Below, piece after piece: positions 34,739-44,300 of a DNA stretch of 64,000 nt. Each line of letters opens with the position of its first letter. Position 1 is the stretch's first letter. Source of the stretch: GCA-2720975 sp964469565 (GTDB taxonomy: Bacteria > Planctomycetota > UBA1135 > GCA-002686595); assembly GCA_964469565.1 (NCBI GenBank), contig CAYXZD010000012.1, forward strand, positions 68,987-132,986, read 5' to 3'. Below the pieces are notes generated by a model. That model saw only the letters and a program-made list of their open reading frames with translations, ran no database searches and was not told the origin of the DNA. A program made the translations under genes and the position numbers.

Positions 34739-37453
34739 ATGAATGATTCAAACCCAGACACCTCCCGCACGTCCCCTTGGGAACTCAGCGTCGGCCCCTC
34801 CCTTGAGCATTGGGAGGACTGGATCGAGAACGACGCCGACGCTTGGCCGGATGTGCGTGAGAGGCACTATCGGTGCATTCCCACCATCTGCTTCAACTGC
34901 GAGTCGGGTTGCGGGCTGCTTGCCTTTGTGGACAAGGAAAGCGGCGATATCGCGAAGTTTGAAGGGAATCCGTTACACCCAGGTTCTAGGGGTAGGACCT
35001 GCGCCAAGGGCCCTGCAAGTATCAACCAAGTCAACGATTCCGAACGCATACTCAAGCCGCTCAAGCGCAAGGGCCCACGCGGGGGGGGTGAGTGGGAGGA
35101 GGTCTCGTGGGAAGAAGCACTGGATGACATCGGTGGACGTATTGGCACGGCCTTACGCGAAAAACGTCACAACGAAATCATGTATCACGTGGGTCGACCA
35201 GGTGAGGACCATTTCGCCTTACGCATGCTCCAAGCGTGGGGAGTGGATGCGCACAACTCGCACACTAATGTGTGCAGCGCCTCTGCCCGCCTAGGCTTTT
35301 CCATTTCGTTTGGTGCGGATAGGCCCTCGCCAGATTATGCCCACGCGAAGTTTGTCCTGCTGATTTCAGCCCACCTTGAGACGGGCCACTACTTCAATCC
35401 CCACGCCCAACGCATTATCGAGGCTAAGAACGACGGCGCCAGAATCGCGGTCGTGGACACTCGCTTATCGAATACCAGCACCCACGCCGATCATTGGATC
35501 TCACCATGGCCGGGGACAGAGGCGGCAATGCTGCTGGCGACGGCCCGACTGTTGATCCTGTCCGGCCGTGTGGACATGGAGTTCATGGAACGGTGGACGA
35601 ATTGGAAGGCTTACCTCGACGACAAAGACCCAGCAGGCCCTGGGACGTTGCAACGCTATTTGGACCTCCTGGCAGAGGAGTATGCCCAGTACACGCCTGA
35701 GTACGCCGTGCAGGAGTGCAAGATTCAGCCGGGATCTGTGGAATACCTAGCGGACTCAATTGCGGAAGCGGGCAGCGCGTTTGCGAGTCATCTGTGGCGC
35801 AACACAGCGGCAGGCAACCTCGGCGGATGGCAGGTCGCACGGGCACTCATGCTGTTGCACAGTCTCTCGGGGTCCGTGGGGACGAAGGGGGGACTCAACC
35901 CAAATTCATGGGACAAATTTGTGCCCAAGCCAAGCTTGGCGCCACCGCCGCACTCATTATGGAATGAGGCCTTGTGGCCCAAGGAATGGCCCTTAGCTCA
36001 TTATGAAATGAGCTTTCTGCTTCCACACCTTCTGCGTGACCAGGGCGCAAAGGTGGACACTTACTTCACGCGTGTCTACAACCCGGTATGGACGAATCCC
36101 GACGGGTGTTCGTGGATTGAGATGTTCGAAGAGCCCGACCGCATTGGGTGTCATGTGGCCTTGACTCCCACATGGAACGAAACCGCTCAATGGGCCGATT
36201 ACGTCTTGCCCATGGGGCTTGCATCGGAACGCCATGACGTGATGAGCCAGGAGACTCATGCGGGAACTTGGATCGGCTTCCGCCAGCCCGTGGGCCGGGA
36301 ATTCGCACGTCTACAGGGAGAAAACCCTCAAAGTACTCTTGGGACAAATCCAGGCGAGGTTTGGGAAGAAGCAGAATTCTGGATTGCTCTCACTCATCGC
36401 ATCGATCCTGACGGCAGCTTGGGCATCGCCAAGTACTTTGAATCACCGACCCGCTCCGGCGAACCCATGACCATGGACGAGTATTGGTCGGACGTATTCG
36501 GGAATGTTCCGGGTTTGCCGGAGGCGGCAGAACGTGAGGGGCAATCACCGCTTGAATTCATGCGCAGGCGTGGCGCGTTTGAGGTGCCCTACGGGGGGCG
36601 TGAACGCTATGCCACCAAGTCGGACGAGGGCCTAGAAGTGGCCCCCGGGGATGTACGTTCTGGTTTCAACACCCCCAGCAAGTCCATTGAGTTGTACTCG
36701 CCTGTGATGGGGGAGTGGGGATTCGATGATGGACTCTTGCCTTCGTACCAGCGTAGCCAGGTGCACTGGAGCCATATGGATATGGCGGCTGGGGATCGAG
36801 CGTTGCTGCCGACTTTTCGCTTGCCCACCTTGATTCACACTCGCTCCGCCAACGCCAAATGGTTGCAAGAGATCTCCCACACTAACCCACTTTGGATACA
36901 CCCAGAAGACGCCGCACAATTCGGATTGCAGACAGGCGATCTAGTGCGGGTTCATACGGGAATCGGGTATTTCATACCAAGGGCTTGGGTCACCGAAGGC
37001 ATGCACCCGGGCGTGGTGGCCTGCTCTCATCATGTAGGGCGCTGGCGTATGTTCTCGGAGTCGGGCGCTGTAGGTGCGAGTTCTCTTGTGAATATTGAGC
37101 GTGATGGATCACGGTTCCTGTTCCGAGCCAAACAGGGAGCAGCGCCTTTTAAGTCTGGTGATCCAGATACAGAGCGAGTGCACTGGAAAGAGGCCGGGGT
37201 CAATCAGAACATGACCTTCCCCGTCCAACCTGACCCCGCAAGCGGCATGCACTGTTGGCATCAGAAGGTGAACATCCAGCCAGCTCAACCCGGGGACTGC
37301 TACGGGGACATCAGCGTGGACACGAGCCTGTCTCGGAAGATCTACGATGAGTGGAAGGCAATGACTAAGCCGGCTCCTGGTCCTGGTGGACTGCGCAGGC
37401 CGCTGCACATGAACCGACCCCTTCGCCCCACGGACGACGCCTACAAGTTCTAA
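34739..37453 (+). CDS. Molybdopterin (bis-MGD) oxidoreductase, catalytic subunit
   Basis: The 904-residue protein has the N-terminal [4Fe-4S] motif of the DMSO-reductase family: Cys51, Cys54, Cys58 and Cys88 (TICFNCESGCG, then GRTCAKG). Cys179 in SHTNVCSASARLGF is the likely molybdenum ligand. Later motifs include VDTRLSNTSTHADHWI and, near the C-terminus, the dinucleotide-binding barrel (LWIHPEDAAQFGLQTGDLVRV). There is no Tat signal, so it should face the cytoplasm or be exported by a partner. It starts 7 bp after the ferredoxin-NrfD gene. Homologues are usually annotated polysulfide/arsenite-type; substrate unproven. It is convergent with the following toroid gene (10 bp gap). Confidence 0.88.
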   Translation: MNDSNPDTSRTSPWELSVGPSLEHWEDWIENDADAWPDVRERHYRCIPTICFNCESGCGLLAFVDKESGDIAKFEGNPLHPGSRGRTCAKGPASINQVNDSERILKPLKRKGPRGGGEWEEVSWEEALDDIGGRIGTALREKRHNEIMYHVGRPGEDHFALRMLQAWGVDAHNSHTNVCSASARLGFSISFGADRPSPDYAHAKFVLLISAHLETGHYFNPHAQRIIEAKNDGARIAVVDTRLSNTSTHADHWISPWPGTEAAMLLATARLLILSGRVDMEFMERWTNWKAYLDDKDPAGPGTLQRYLDLLAEEYAQYTPEYAVQECKIQPGSVEYLADSIAEAGSAFASHLWRNTAAGNLGGWQVARALMLLHSLSGSVGTKGGLNPNSWDKFVPKPSLAPPPHSLWNEALWPKEWPLAHYEMSFLLPHLLRDQGAKVDTYFTRVYNPVWTNPDGCSWIEMFEEPDRIGCHVALTPTWNETAQWADYVLPMGLASERHDVMSQETHAGTWIGFRQPVGREFARLQGENPQSTLGTNPGEVWEEAEFWIALTHRIDPDGSLGIAKYFESPTRSGEPMTMDEYWSDVFGNVPGLPEAAEREGQSPLEFMRRRGAFEVPYGGRERYATKSDEGLEVAPGDVRSGFNTPSKSIELYSPVMGEWGFDDGLLPSYQRSQVHWSHMDMAAGDRALLPTFRLPTLIHTRSANAKWLQEISHTNPLWIHPEDAAQFGLQTGDLVRVHTGIGYFIPRAWVTEGMHPGVVACSHHVGRWRMFSESGAVGASSLVNIERDGSRFLFRAKQGAAPFKSGDPDTERVHWKEAGVNQNMTFPVQPDPASGMHCWHQKVNIQPAQPGDCYGDISVDTSLSRKIYDEWKAMTKPAPGPGGLRRPLHMNRPLRPTDDAYKF

Positions 37454-37463
37454 CGTTGTGCCG

Positions 37464-39218
37464 CTACCCGGGCTTGTTCTCAAGAATAGCCAGACACCAA
37501 AGTGCCATAGCGGTGCCATAGGATCGTCCTATTTCGTGACTGTCTACGAACACGCCGTCGAATTCTGGCAGGTCCGTGAGTTGGCGTCTCTGTCGTTGGA
37601 TGGACTCTTGCTTGAATGGACCTTCTTGAAGGGAGGCGATGGCCTCGCTTCTAGCTAAGAGGTCATAGAAGAAAAAGAAACCCCCATAGGCATAGCTGCG
37701 TGTGTGGTCGTCATACTTGCGTGCGGGCAGGAGGTGCCCCTCATGCTCAAATGAAAGGGCTACGGCCTTTTCTAGACCCCAAGCATCACGCGAGGACCAT
37801 AGGTGAAAGGCGAGTTCCCCACGCGGAGTGCGGCCGACCGAACCCTGCACTGCCGCACGCGCTTTGCCAGGACGAGCCTGGTCGTAGCTATACGCACCCT
37901 TCGGGGTCCGGCACAAAAGCAGACTGGAGAGCCCCTGCTCACTGACAGCAGGCAGTTTCCCGGGCGTAATCCCTTGGCGTTTTGCGAGGGCAAGAGCAAT
38001 GAGTGCATCGGCTGTCACAAATGGGTTGGCGTACTCGTGGGCCCACGCACCCTTGCGCCCCTGGGCGCTAGCGAGATTGTTGACGGCCTCCTCAAGTGGG
38101 GGTCTTAGGTGTTTGGCTTGATGTGGGCGCAGTTCGAGCCAACGTGTCAACAGCCGGGTTCGGTAGAGGTGGGCCCAAAACACCTCATCAGTATCTTCGA
38201 GATTGAGGTGGTTCTTATCCGTGACGTAGGCAAACGCGAGCTCGAGTGCCTTCTCGACACGTGGATCTGGCTGTTCGAGACGCTCGGTGTATTCAAGGAG
38301 TCCGATGGCGCAGATGGACGAAATCGCCACGTAGACATTGGGCAGGCTGTCGGTGCCCCCAAAGTCGTAGGTAGAGTCCTCCCAGCCTCCGTGGCTGCGT
38401 TGGGTAGCCAAGAGAAACTCAACTCCACTCTGCCAAAGCTGATCTTGGGTATAGAGCCCGGGCTGGCAAACTGTTCCCGTAGTATTGGGTTGGAGCGCAG
38501 CCTCGCTCAAAGGGCTGTAGGTCTCGAAGGCATGCACAAATGGGCCGAGCCCCTCGAGCTCCATCGCCGCCTTCCACGCGATGGGGTGGTTGGGATACTG
38601 GGCGCAGAGGTTCTGCCAATGCTCATGGGCACTCGATTCGTCACTGCCCCACCAAGCTCGGGCACCTTTCACCCATAGGGCCACAGCTTTATCATCCGTC
38701 GCACCGATTCGAGCAGCGGGCATCGGGTTGGGCTGGTTGCATACAGTTGCCAAAGGCGCTGCGAAGCGTGTTGGGTGGAACGTCGTGATTTGATGCTCAC
38801 GAGCGATTTCATTGCCGTCTTGATCGAGTACGAGCCACCCTGGTTCCACGAATCTGAGTTGGGCGAGGCCGAACGACCCACATTCAGCCTTGCCCGCTTT
38901 CATGCGAACGGGAATGAAGTGTTCATTGAGAAACTCGGCCATCAGTGGCCAGGAGAAGGGGCCGGCCATCATATAGCGGTCAATCTCCACACGCCGATCC
39001 ATGGGGGAGCGGTGAATGGTGGGCACGTACCAAAACACGGGCTTGCCGCTCACCTTTGCCTCTTCTTGGGCAGAGGCTAGATCCGGGCGCCAGGCAACGG
39101 CGCTGCCCGCCTTTGCGGCGAGTTCAGAGGGCGTGGCGCGCACCTTCTTTCCAGAGTTTTGAGGAGCGGGGCTGACGGCCAAGGCCGTCACAGCAGCAGC
39201 ACAGAACAGGAGGCTCAT
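37464..39218 (-). CDS. Secreted thioredoxin-fold plus alpha/alpha-toroid protein
   Basis: A signal peptide (SLLFCAAAVTALAVSPAP) is followed at ~45-150 by a thioredoxin-like domain: AQEEAKVSGKPVFWYVPTIH and RFVEPGWLVLDQDGNEIARE. It has no CxxC; the redox site reads VPTIHRSPM. Residues ~250-580 form a prenyltransferase/squalene-cyclase-like toroid with repeats such as QDQLWQSGVEFLLATQRSHG and AVNNLASAQGRKGAWAHEYA. The architecture occurs in planctomycete secreted proteins of unknown role. It is not expected to be a real terpene cyclase, as no DxDD motif is visible. TACTCT (reverse strand, 39230-39235) lies 11 bases before the start. It converges with the Mo-oxidoreductase gene. Confidence 0.75.
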   Translation of the reverse strand: MSLLFCAAAVTALAVSPAPQNSGKKVRATPSELAAKAGSAVAWRPDLASAQEEAKVSGKPVFWYVPTIHRSPMDRRVEIDRYMMAGPFSWPLMAEFLNEHFIPVRMKAGKAECGSFGLAQLRFVEPGWLVLDQDGNEIAREHQITTFHPTRFAAPLATVCNQPNPMPAARIGATDDKAVALWVKGARAWWGSDESSAHEHWQNLCAQYPNHPIAWKAAMELEGLGPFVHAFETYSPLSEAALQPNTTGTVCQPGLYTQDQLWQSGVEFLLATQRSHGGWEDSTYDFGGTDSLPNVYVAISSICAIGLLEYTERLEQPDPRVEKALELAFAYVTDKNHLNLEDTDEVFWAHLYRTRLLTRWLELRPHQAKHLRPPLEEAVNNLASAQGRKGAWAHEYANPFVTADALIALALAKRQGITPGKLPAVSEQGLSSLLLCRTPKGAYSYDQARPGKARAAVQGSVGRTPRGELAFHLWSSRDAWGLEKAVALSFEHEGHLLPARKYDDHTRSYAYGGFFFFYDLLARSEAIASLQEGPFKQESIQRQRRQLTDLPEFDGVFVDSHEIGRSYGTAMALWCLAILENKPG

Positions 39219-39385
39219 GGAAGAACTTTAGAGTATCCGAAGGGTTCGAGGGCCATCCGGGTTGGGTTGCTCTAGGGCCCACAGGTGCTTTGATCCCAAT
39301 GCAATACTCCTAGGGTGGTGCGTACTCGGCTGGAGACGTTATTCTGGTGCTCTCCTGACAGTGATTCTCCCGAGCAATACACGTT

Positions 39386-39934
39386 TTGAGTGAACTACAC
39401 ATAGACCCCTCCATGACCATGGAGGCCATTCTCCAGGCGGCCCCCGCTGCTCAGCGAGCCTTATTCCAGCGCTATCACATCGGTGGGTGTTCTGCCTGTG
39501 CGTTTCAGCCGCACGAGACCCTCGCCAAAGTCGCCGCCGACCACAATATTCTCGATGTAAACGAGGTGGTGCAGACGATTCTGCAAGCTGAGGACCTAGA
39601 CGGCCAAATCCAGGTGGAGCCGGCCATCGTCAAAGAGTGGCTTGACCGTGGAGAGGAGTTTTCATTCATAGACTGCCGCCCCCCCGAGGAGCGTGAGCTT
39701 TCTCAGATCCCGGAGGCGGAGTTTCTCGATTTCGACCATTCTGAGAAGTACATGAGCAAGGCGAAGGACCACACATTTGTGTTCGTTTGCCGTGATGGAG
39801 ATCGCTCCTTGCAAGTAGCCAGCTACTTTGTCGGGCACCAATTCATCCGTGTGTATGGGGTGCGGGGCGGGCTCCTCGCTTGGAGCGCAGAGGTGGACTC
39901 ATCTGTTCCGATCTACGACGCGCCCCAGTCCTAA
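39386..39934 (+). CDS. DUF1858-like plus rhodanese protein
   Basis: Residues 8-70 resemble the DUF1858/ScdA-N domain: SMTMEAILQAAPAAQRALF, then a CxxC (Cys35 and Cys38 in GGCSACAF). Residues ~78-176 are a rhodanese domain with Cys135 in FVFVCRDGDRSL as the persulfide cysteine, and YGVRGGLLAW at the end. Rhodaneses move sulfane sulfur; the CxxC may act in redox or cluster handling. The start is probably TTG 39386, because the translated residues SELHIDPSMTM fit the family; ATG 39413 is the alternative. It is followed by a run of hairpins. The nearby molybdopterin enzyme would make a sulfur-transfer role plausible, but the genes are not in one operon. Confidence 0.82.
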   Translation: MSELHIDPSMTMEAILQAAPAAQRALFQRYHIGGCSACAFQPHETLAKVAADHNILDVNEVVQTILQAEDLDGQIQVEPAIVKEWLDRGEEFSFIDCRPPEERELSQIPEAEFLDFDHSEKYMSKAKDHTFVFVCRDGDRSLQVASYFVGHQFIRVYGVRGGLLAWSAEVDSSVPIYDAPQS

Positions 39935-39944
39935 GAAAACCCTT

Positions 39945-40143
39945 GCCCTAGATTGGGGCTTTGGTGCTAGGCTGATGCTTCGCACGGGAGGATCTGCCAC
40001 CACCCGTGCCCATGCGGGAGTCGCGAATCCTCCCGCATCCACGATGGCGGACGGTTCCTGCCAGCTGTTCGCCTGACGTGCTCTACGCCTACACAGCGAA
40101 GGCGCGTAGAGCCGCCCCCTTGATCGGGGGCGGCTCTTTTTTT
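39945..40143 (+). ncRNA. Candidate structured RNA: five successive hairpins ending in a terminator
   Basis: Downstream of the rhodanese stop, five inverted repeats follow each other: 39945-39950/39954-39959 (6 bp); GCACGGG 39982-39988/40003-40009 (7 bp); ATGCGGGAG 40012-40020/40030-40038 (9 bp); GGCGGAC 40046-40052/40067-40073 (7 bp, one G-U); CTCTACGC 40081-40088/40104-40111 (8 bp). The last 3' arm overlaps the 5' arm of the terminator at 40108. No convincing protein is encoded here and the gene beyond is antisense, so it is either an independent small RNA or a structured 3' UTR. It matches no RNA family I know. Confidence 0.45.
40108..40143 (+). terminator. Strong intrinsic terminator
   Basis: A 12-bp GC-rich stem (40108-40119 with 40126-40137), loop TTGATC, runs into seven T residues (40137-40143). 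It is the clearest terminator in the window. It closes the rhodanese/structured-RNA transcript 12 bp before the end of the convergent pseudopilin gene. Confidence 0.85.
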
Positions 40144-40154
40144 GGCGGCTCCTC

Positions 40155-40685
40155 TTATTCAGTGCTCTTGGGATAATCGGCTAGGGCGAGGCGCCCGTGG
40201 TCATCGATGATCTCTAAGCAGCGCTGTTCTCCGGCGAATTCTAGGCAAACCCGCCCTGAGCCTGTTGTTGGCCCGAGGGGCGTGTACACCAAACCACTTG
40301 GCCCTTCGAACTCTGTACTGGTGATGCGCACGCCAGCAAAGACTGCATCACGATTGTATTGGCGTACAAACGGCGCTCCGCCGACAGGCGCAGAAACTGG
40401 ATTGCGATCTCCCGTGAGCACTTGGTATCCGCGCCCATCTTTGAAGAAGTGCACACAAAAACTCCGCTGCTCGTATGCTGCACGGCTTTGGATGTGTCGA
40501 AGATCTGCAGCTAGCAGATGCACAGCGCTGTCCAGCGTGACGTTTGGCTTACTAAACCAGTGCAGGATGGCAGCACAGGCAAGGGTAGAGACGATGGACA
40601 GGCCCAGGATCATATGCACCAGGCTCACCCCCCTTGGGGGAAGGCCGTTGCGCAGACTAGGCGGGAATGGAGGGGTCTCCTGCAC
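40155..40685 (-). CDS. Pseudopilin-like protein (GspH-type) with atypical prepilin site
   Basis: The N-terminus has a prepilin-like site PPRG followed by a hydrophobic helix, VSLVHMILGLSIVSTLACAA. The mature residue 5, normally Glu, is His here. The rest resembles GspH-type minor pseudopilins (SAVHLLAADLRHIQSRAAYE, then a beta-rich domain with CLEFAGEQRCLEI). Such proteins belong to type II secretion or type IV pili; no assembly ATPase is in the window. It lies 15 bp downstream of another pilin-like gene on the same strand. The family call is moderate because the consensus is loose. Confidence 0.6.
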   Translation of the reverse strand: MQETPPFPPSLRNGLPPRGVSLVHMILGLSIVSTLACAAILHWFSKPNVTLDSAVHLLAADLRHIQSRAAYEQRSFCVHFFKDGRGYQVLTGDRNPVSAPVGGAPFVRQYNRDAVFAGVRITSTEFEGPSGLVYTPLGPTTGSGRVCLEFAGEQRCLEIIDDHGRLALADYPKSTE

Positions 40686-40700
40686 TGGATCGAGGGTGGG

Positions 40701-41210
40701 CTAGAGTTCGGTGTATCGCAGGTTTGTGCCCGTGATGAAGCCGGCTGCATTTAGATGCACGTCACCATTGGCTGTATTGAAGTACCAAGCCGTGGTGTCA
40801 TCGGCCCGGAGGTGCTGCGCCGCTTGGCTGTGATAGAGCGTGAACCCTGCAAGGTTATTCACTGGATTGGTGAGGTCCGATTGAGCGAGGTAGGGGCCGA
40901 AGGGGAATTCGGGCTCACTTGCAGGGGCGACCTCACCTTGAGAATTGGTTGCCATGCAGAGCTGCCGAATCACCCAAGTGGAATCTGCCGTCCCCGCAAG
41001 GCCTGAATTCGGAGGATGTCCGGGCCACTCTCCGTGGTCGCGCCGGTACTGTTCCACTGCCCCGCGAACGGTCTCAAGCCTGGTGATGAGGGAATGTTCT
41101 GTTCGTAGCGCGAGCGCTTCGGCGTGAGTGAGGGGGCGTTGCGGTAACGCCATGAAGCCGAGGGTTGTGAAAACCGTGACGAGCAGGATGGTCTGGGTGA
41201 TGCGAGTCAT
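40701..41210 (-). CDS. Pseudopilin-like secreted protein (GspG-like C-terminal part)
   Basis: A single N-terminal membrane helix (ITQTILLVTVFTTLGFMAL) is followed by ITRLETVRGAVEQYRRDHG and then EWPGHPPNSGL, the arrangement seen in GspG-like proteins. The C-terminal part (SQAAQHLRADDTTAWYFNTA) also fits. No prepilin peptidase glycine/Glu5 motif is visible, so processing would differ. It starts at ATG 41210, and the pseudopilin gene at 40685 follows after 15 bp. It is divergent from the toroid-discoidin gene at 41323. It is probably a two-gene unit for a minor extracellular filament or secretion part; this is inference. Confidence 0.55.
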   Translation of the reverse strand: MTRITQTILLVTVFTTLGFMALPQRPLTHAEALALRTEHSLITRLETVRGAVEQYRRDHGEWPGHPPNSGLAGTADSTWVIRQLCMATNSQGEVAPASEPEFPFGPYLAQSDLTNPVNNLAGFTLYHSQAAQHLRADDTTAWYFNTANGDVHLNAAGFITGTNLRYTEL

Positions 41211-41322
41211 GGTTTCAGATCATGGGGGGGTCGTGGGACCGTCCCTAGAATCATCGGGCGTACCGCATGATGGCTTGAGAATCGGCGGACACTCTTCAGT
41301 CATTCGGCGTAGGATGGAGGCG

Positions 41323-44300
41323 ATGCGCCTGCCAGTAATCGTCTCTGCTTCGCTGCTACTTGCTCTCCCAACGCCTTCTCTGGCAGCCCAGGAGTGGGTT
41401 TTTCTCCATCCTTCTTCTGTCGAGGCTGTCCCAGACACGGAAGTGTCTCTGGGCGAGGATGGCTCATTGTTGGTCACTGCGGTTGCGAACTTGACACGCT
41501 TGAGAATCAACTGCCCCGCAGAGTTGGAGAAGATCGGAGCCCTGCGGATTGAAGCCTTGCCCCACGACTCCTTACCCGGCAAGGGGCCGGGTCACGGGAA
41601 GGCAGGAAACTTTGCCTTGAGCGAATTGCGGGCGCGTTCAGTGGTCGGTCGTTCGAGCAAGTGGCTCGAATTGGAAAACCCCACTGCGAGTGGAGCAGGG
41701 GTGGGCTGGCCAGCAGTGGCTGCGATCGACGCCCGAGAGAACACTGCGTGGAGCCCAGGCCCTGGAGGGGGCGCACAGGAAATCGTACTGCCACTCGCAG
41801 AGCCTCTAGGCCGCGGGCGCCGTACGATTACGTTGGATCTTGAGTTTCACACTGGAGGTAATCGCTCACTTGGATGCTTGCGGGTCTCGGCCTGCCCAGA
41901 TCAAGGCGTGACGGCCAAGGGCATCGCCGCCCAATGGGGTAAGACGCAAATCGCCATCAACAAGGCAATCGACAAGGGCGTGGCCTACCTATTGAGTGAG
42001 CAGGAGCTTGATGGGTCGTGGTCAGACCAGCAGGACCGATACAAGACAGGTGGCACAGCACTTGTTGCCTACGCCCTCATGAAGTCTGGGGTTTCCAAGG
42101 AGCACCAGGCCGTTCGTAGGGCCCTGGCCTACCTTGCTGCGCGCCCGCCTCAGTACACCTATGAAGCGGGCACTCAACTCATGGCCTTTGCCGCCGCGGA
42201 CAAGCACCGTTGGCAAGGCCACTCGGCTGGAATCCTCGATGAGTTGTTGGACTGGCAAATCGGTGATTGGGGGTATCCCGGGAGCCACGGCGATGTGAGT
42301 TCTGCCCATAAAGACCTCTCTAACACCCAGTACGGTGCGTTGGGGCTCTGGGCTGCTCACTCAATGGGTCTCGATGTGCCCCCCCCCGCATGGGAGCGAT
42401 TAGCTCAACGTATTCTTCAATACCAGACCTCCGACGGGGGGTTTGGGTATTCACCGGGCCGCTCCGCGACGGGGTCAATGTCGGCAGCGGGGGTAACTGT
42501 CCTGTCGCTGTGTTTGCCGCACCTGCCCGTGGCTCAAAGCCGCGAAGTAAAAACAGCTCAGCTCATGGGTGTTGACTGGCTGAATCGCAACTTCTCTCCG
42601 ACCACGAATCTCGGACACACGTACAATGCCTGGTTTCACTACTACATGTACGGCATTGAGCGAGTCGGAGCCTTCGCTGAGATTGACCAATTCAACGGAC
42701 AAGATTGGTATAAGGAGGGAGCACGCCAGATCATCAAACAACAATCGGGCAAGGGTAACTGGGCGGATCCTTGGGGGCGTCAGCATTCGACAACCTCGTA
42801 TTGCCTGCTATTCCTGAACAAGGCCTCGGCTCCCAAGTCGGGGCCAGGCGGGGGAAGTTCGGCAGTCACTTTTGGCGGGGACGATCCTGCCAGGGATGTT
42901 TCTTTGCGAGCCTCCGGCGATAGTCCGATGAACCTGTGGATCTCATCTTTTGGTGAGAAACTCTTCAACAAATACGTTTTTGAGGGAGATGAGAAAAAGG
43001 GCCTACGCATTGGTCGTGTCGATTACCTGACCGCAGGCGGCGCAATCCTTGAGGATAGCCGCGAGGGTGGGTCTGAGTGGCTCTACACCACCCGAGTTCC
43101 CGAGGAGGGTTGGGCCCAGCCTGGTTTTCACACTAAGGGCTGGCGAGCAGGGCGGGGTGCTTTTGGTCGAGTAGATAGCCCTCAATTAGCGGTGGCCACA
43201 GAATGGACCACACCAAAGCTGTGGATGCGCAGAGAGCTGAATCTGAGCTTAGGCGATCTGGTTGACCCAGAATTGCATTTTTCCTTTGGTGCAAAGGCAG
43301 CGGAGGGCGGGGGTGTCAAAGGGAAGTTGCTAAAGCTCTATGATGAAGAGGAGGGGTTTGCGGCTCTCGTCACGGACGGCACAGGCGAACTCAGTATTGA
43401 GCAAGGTGAGGCTCAGAATGGGGATCAGTTCATCCGTGTCACGCCTCGCCAAAAGCACCGCGTGCGCATTCCGGGTTGGGGCTTTCCAATCCGTGCTAAA
43501 CCGGAAGAGGGTGAGTATCGATACCTCCAGTTTGCGTGGCGCAAGCCGGGAAACGTGATGCTCCAACTGGCCGTGGATGGGGCCTGGGGTCCCTCGCCGC
43601 GTTACTTCGCTGGTAAGAACCAAATCGCGTTTAACCCCGCGATCGAAATCACTTCCAAGACACCGACACGCTGGACTGTAGTCACCCGTGATCTGTGGAA
43701 AGACATGGGTAAGGATGGAATGTTGACAGGCCTTGCTCTAACGGCCATGGATGATGCGAGTGCTGATTTCGATGCGATCTATCTGGCGCGCACAAAGGGA
43801 GACTTCAAGCATCGCAGAACCATGGTCGACGAGAGGCCCGAGTGGTTGACTGGTTCCACGGGCAGTTTGGTGCCAGCGCAGGAGCGCGCGTTGGTGTTGT
43901 ATCTCAATGGAAAGGAAGCCGCGGAGGTCTCCTGGGAGACTGAAGGCTTCGAACTCCTTCTCGATGGGCCTGAACTGCGTGAGCTACTTGTTGAAGGTCG
44001 CAACGTTTTTGCAATTCATGCGCAAAACTCAAAACTGGGCCGCGCCGTAGATATCTCCATCTTAGATGCCCGGCGCCTAGCGACCGTAAAGGCAGACCCT
44101 ACCCGGGCAAAGCTGGGAGCTCGCTATGCTGCCCGTGTACAGTTTCCGCGTCCCGGCGAATACGAGGTGTGGGCCCGCATTCAGGTTCAGGACGAAACGG
44201 GTGGCCCCCCAGTTGTTGTTGATTCAGAGCCCATGAAGGTTCGAGTTGTTTCCGCTCTCGACCCAAAACTCCTTGAGTATGCAACGGACTCCCTCCACAA

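Noticed and set aside
39975..40076. 33-codon open frame
   Set aside because: It coincides with the hairpin series and its residues show no protein-like pattern; the region is better read as RNA.
40207..40704. Forward frame antisense to the pseudopilin gene
   Set aside because: Arg/Ser/Pro-rich with no recognisable motif, and the opposite strand carries the pilin-like helix.
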